Below are positions 61,905 through 64,000 of a DNA stretch of 64,000 bases, in pieces. Both the position numbers and the translations under genes were made by a program. The notes below the pieces were generated by a model. That model was not told where the DNA came from and searched no databases. It was given only the letters and a program-made list of their open reading frames with translations. The number at the start of each line of letters is the position of its first letter. The stretch's first letter is position 1. The DNA comes from Cacajao melanocephalus (lineage: Eukaryota; Chordata; Mammalia; Primates; Pitheciidae). The stretch lies in contig CAUYLG010071686.1 of NCBI GenBank assembly GCA_963573385.1, forward strand, positions 1 to 64,000, written 5' to 3'.

Positions 61905-62122
61905 GGGCTCTTGTGTCAGTTTTTCTGGGCTCAAATGTTAACTCTTACTTTTTCAGCTATATAACCTTGAGTGAGTTACTTAAGCTCTCTCAGTCTTGCT
62001 TTTATCAAAAAAATGGAGATAATAATAGTCTAATTTTATACATTTATTGGTAAATAACACATGTAGCATGCTTAATCAGTGCTAGGCACATGTGCCTAAT
62101 ATGTGTTAGTCATTATTATTCC
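61905..62122 (+). mobile_element. MIR SINE
   Basis: TCTGGGCTCAAATGTTAACTC, AACCTTGAGTGAGTTACTTAAGC, ATGGAGATAATAATAGTC and GTGCTAGGCACATGTGCC are MIR in plus order. Confidence 0.85.
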
Positions 62123-62124
62123 AG

Positions 62125-62240
62125 AAGGTGAATTTTCTGAAGGAAAATACTATTTATAAGTCACCTCTGTATCTTCATAATCAGGCATAATTTTGAAACA
62201 TAGCAGACAATCAATATATATTTGTTGAGCAATGAATATA
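62125..62240 (+). mobile_element. L2-like 3' end
   Basis: CTGAAGGAAAATACTATTTATAAGTCACC, ACATAGCAGACAATCAATATATATTTGTTGAG resembles the L2 3' tail. Confidence 0.5.
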
Positions 62241-62244
62241 TATT

Positions 62245-63420
62245 AACTATTCTCTGAGTGTCAGAATATAGTTAATGTATGGAAGGCCAATCCAGAAACA
62301 AGTCTTATGGTGAAAGGATTTTTAAAATTATGGTACTACTTTCCTTCTTTCTTTTCCCCTTCTTTCTGTGAATTAGAATTTTGACTTAGATAGAATGCAT
62401 GGATATATAATTAGATGGTGTTATCTAATGTGGAAATTTAATGTAATAAAAATTAATTTGTTGAGAATTATTTGTTCAGTAAATAAATATTTATCAAGGG
62501 ACCGATACATGTAGGGCATTCTTGTAGGTACTGAAGCTGCAATGTTGCATTCTTTGTAACTGTAATCAGACACAATTTTCTGCATATTTCTAAGCAGAGT
62601 AAATGACAGGGGCTGCAAAGGCCTGGAATCTGCTCTGTTTCCTCCTCATTAAGCCTTCAGGGACAACCTTTGACCAGAGTCAAAAGGGAACAACCTAAGT
62701 GTGCTGTTCTCTGTCAGGTCCCATGTTGTTTGTACCAGGATGACCCCAACTTTGTGGGATGCATCTTTCAGACTCCCCTGCTCAGTTTTCTGAGCGTGGA
62801 TTGCTGCAGGACTGGATGTCTTCTCTCTCTCTCTGTTTCTTCTGGTTCTTAGCTCTGTTAGCCTCCCTTTTTTTCCCAACAGAAAATCTCTTTAGCAGAC
62901 ATGGTCCAAAGTGACTCTGGAAATTTTCCTGATTTTCAGGCTTTTAAACAAGGTTGGCTCTTGAACCACTACTTCAGAGTGGAGTGCAGCTCTGGACTGG
63001 CTAGTCCTCTTATTGCAAGCCATTTCCATATCTCTGGCATATAATTGACATTCATAAGTAAAAGCTGGCTTATATGAATCCTGGTTCATCTTTAATTACT
63101 GACTCTTCAGATCCCTAGGATTGAATATCTCGCCATATGCCAATTCCAGAATTGTATACTCTTCTGCTGTTTGCAGTTGCAATCTACCCAAAGGTTAGGG
63201 TAGAAAATCTGATTATATTCTCCTTCTACTTTCCCTGTCAGAAATAGTTTATACTATTAATCTTCTAACAAGCACCCTCTATGGGAAATAATCCCTCTAA
63301 TATTTGAGTATGGCTCTCTAATCTGAGAAATGTCATATAGTGAAACTTACATTGTTTGATCAGCCCTTTCCCTGATTAGCAACATTAATCAGCAACTTAG
63401 CCACCCACCCCTGATGTACT
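62245..63420. other. Unassigned DNA
   Basis: No gene is seen. A (CT)n run lies at 62821-62834. Open stretches at 62649-62879 minus and 62670-62852 plus overlap and show no domain. Confidence 0.45.
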
Positions 63421-63424
63421 TATT

Positions 63425-63575
63425 TCTGTCTCAGTTTCCTCATATGTAGAAGGAGAGAAATAGTAGTACCCAGCACTTAGGCTTGCTGCATGGATGAAAT
63501 GAATTAATAACATGTACTGTGCTTAGCATGCTGCAAGCACTTTGTAATGCTCAATAAATGATAGTTATTATTGTT
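63425..63575 (+). mobile_element. MIR SINE 3' half
   Basis: TCTCAGTTTCCTCATATGTAG, GTACCCAGCACTTAGGC and CACTTTGTAATGCTCAATAAATGATAG in MIR order. Confidence 0.82.
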
Positions 63576-63664
63576 CTTATTACTAGTATTACGTAGTCCC
63601 CAAGGGACAAAAATATATTACTTGTGTGTCTAATATGTTCTTTTATATAATTGGAATATTGTAG

Positions 63665-64000
63665 AGTCATTAAAAAAACCTTTTTATTTGAGAACAGTTG
63701 TGGATTTACAGAAAAGTTGCAAAGACAGTATGGAGCATTCCCATATATCCCACACCCAGTTTCTCCTGTTGTTAACACCTGACATTAATATGGTACCTTT
63801 GTCACCACTAAAAACTAACGTTGATACGCTACTATTAACTCCATACTTCACTGGACTTCACTGGTTTTTCTCTCATGTCTCCATCCTGGGCTCCCATGCA
63901 TGACACTATATTATGTTCAGTCATTGTGCCTCCTTAGGTCCCCTCTGGCTATGACAATTTCTCAGATTTTCCTTTTTTTATTGACGGTCAGTTTTGAGGA
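63665..64000 (-). mobile_element. Old L1 3' end (L1M-type), continues past the window
   Basis: The plus strand reads GTGGATTTACAGAAAAGTTGCAAAGACAG, CCCACACCCAGTTTCTCCTGTTGTTAACACC, AATATGGTACCTTTGTCACC and TATGACAATTTCTCAGATTTTCC, the complement of an old L1 3' region. Confidence 0.82.

Overview
The window looks like ordinary primate, most likely human, nuclear DNA from an intergenic or intronic region. It is AT-rich and CpG-poor and is full of retrotransposon and DNA-transposon remains: L1, Alu, L2, MIR, MaLR LTRs (THE1, MLT1) and hAT-Charlie elements. No intact protein-coding gene, tRNA, rRNA, CRISPR array or bacterial-style operon could be supported. Family names come from memory of consensus sequences, not from a search, so subfamily labels are tentative.

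Layout. 1-6974 holds two primate-type L1 copies, both on the minus strand. The 5' end of the first abuts the ORF2 of the second at about 2272. 7-20 kb is mostly unassigned AT-rich DNA with an AluJ, a younger Alu, a MER1 element with perfect 8-bp target duplications, an old L1 3' end, MIRs and MaLR fragments. 20.4-23.4 kb is a stack of three hAT elements separated only by 8-bp TCTAGA-like sequences. The third is a 2.6-kb Charlie-type element that was later hit by an L1 and a THE1 LTR. Just after it lies an unexplained exon-like open stretch (23511-23682). 24-38 kb has scattered MIR, L2, MER5A, LTR fragments and microsatellites, plus a THE1 LTR that split a polypyrimidine tract. 38.6-42.1 kb contains two pairs of local repeats of unknown family. 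42.8-44.4 kb is an L2 interrupted by an Alu and an MLT1-type LTR. 49.4-50.3 kb is a broken RPL6 processed pseudogene with target duplications. 51.5-52.1 kb looks like an ERV LTR on the minus strand. 53.5-54.5 kb is an unclassified block unusually open on both strands. 55.2-56.6 kb is an old L1 3' end split by an Alu. 59-64 kb has two MLT1 LTRs, L2, MIR, an Alu and the start of another old L1.

Nothing here works together as a gene system. The content is a layered record of insertions. The observations most worth checking are the exon-like stretch at 23.5 kb, the chained hAT insertions, the 38-42 kb repeat pairs and the 53.5-54.5 kb block.
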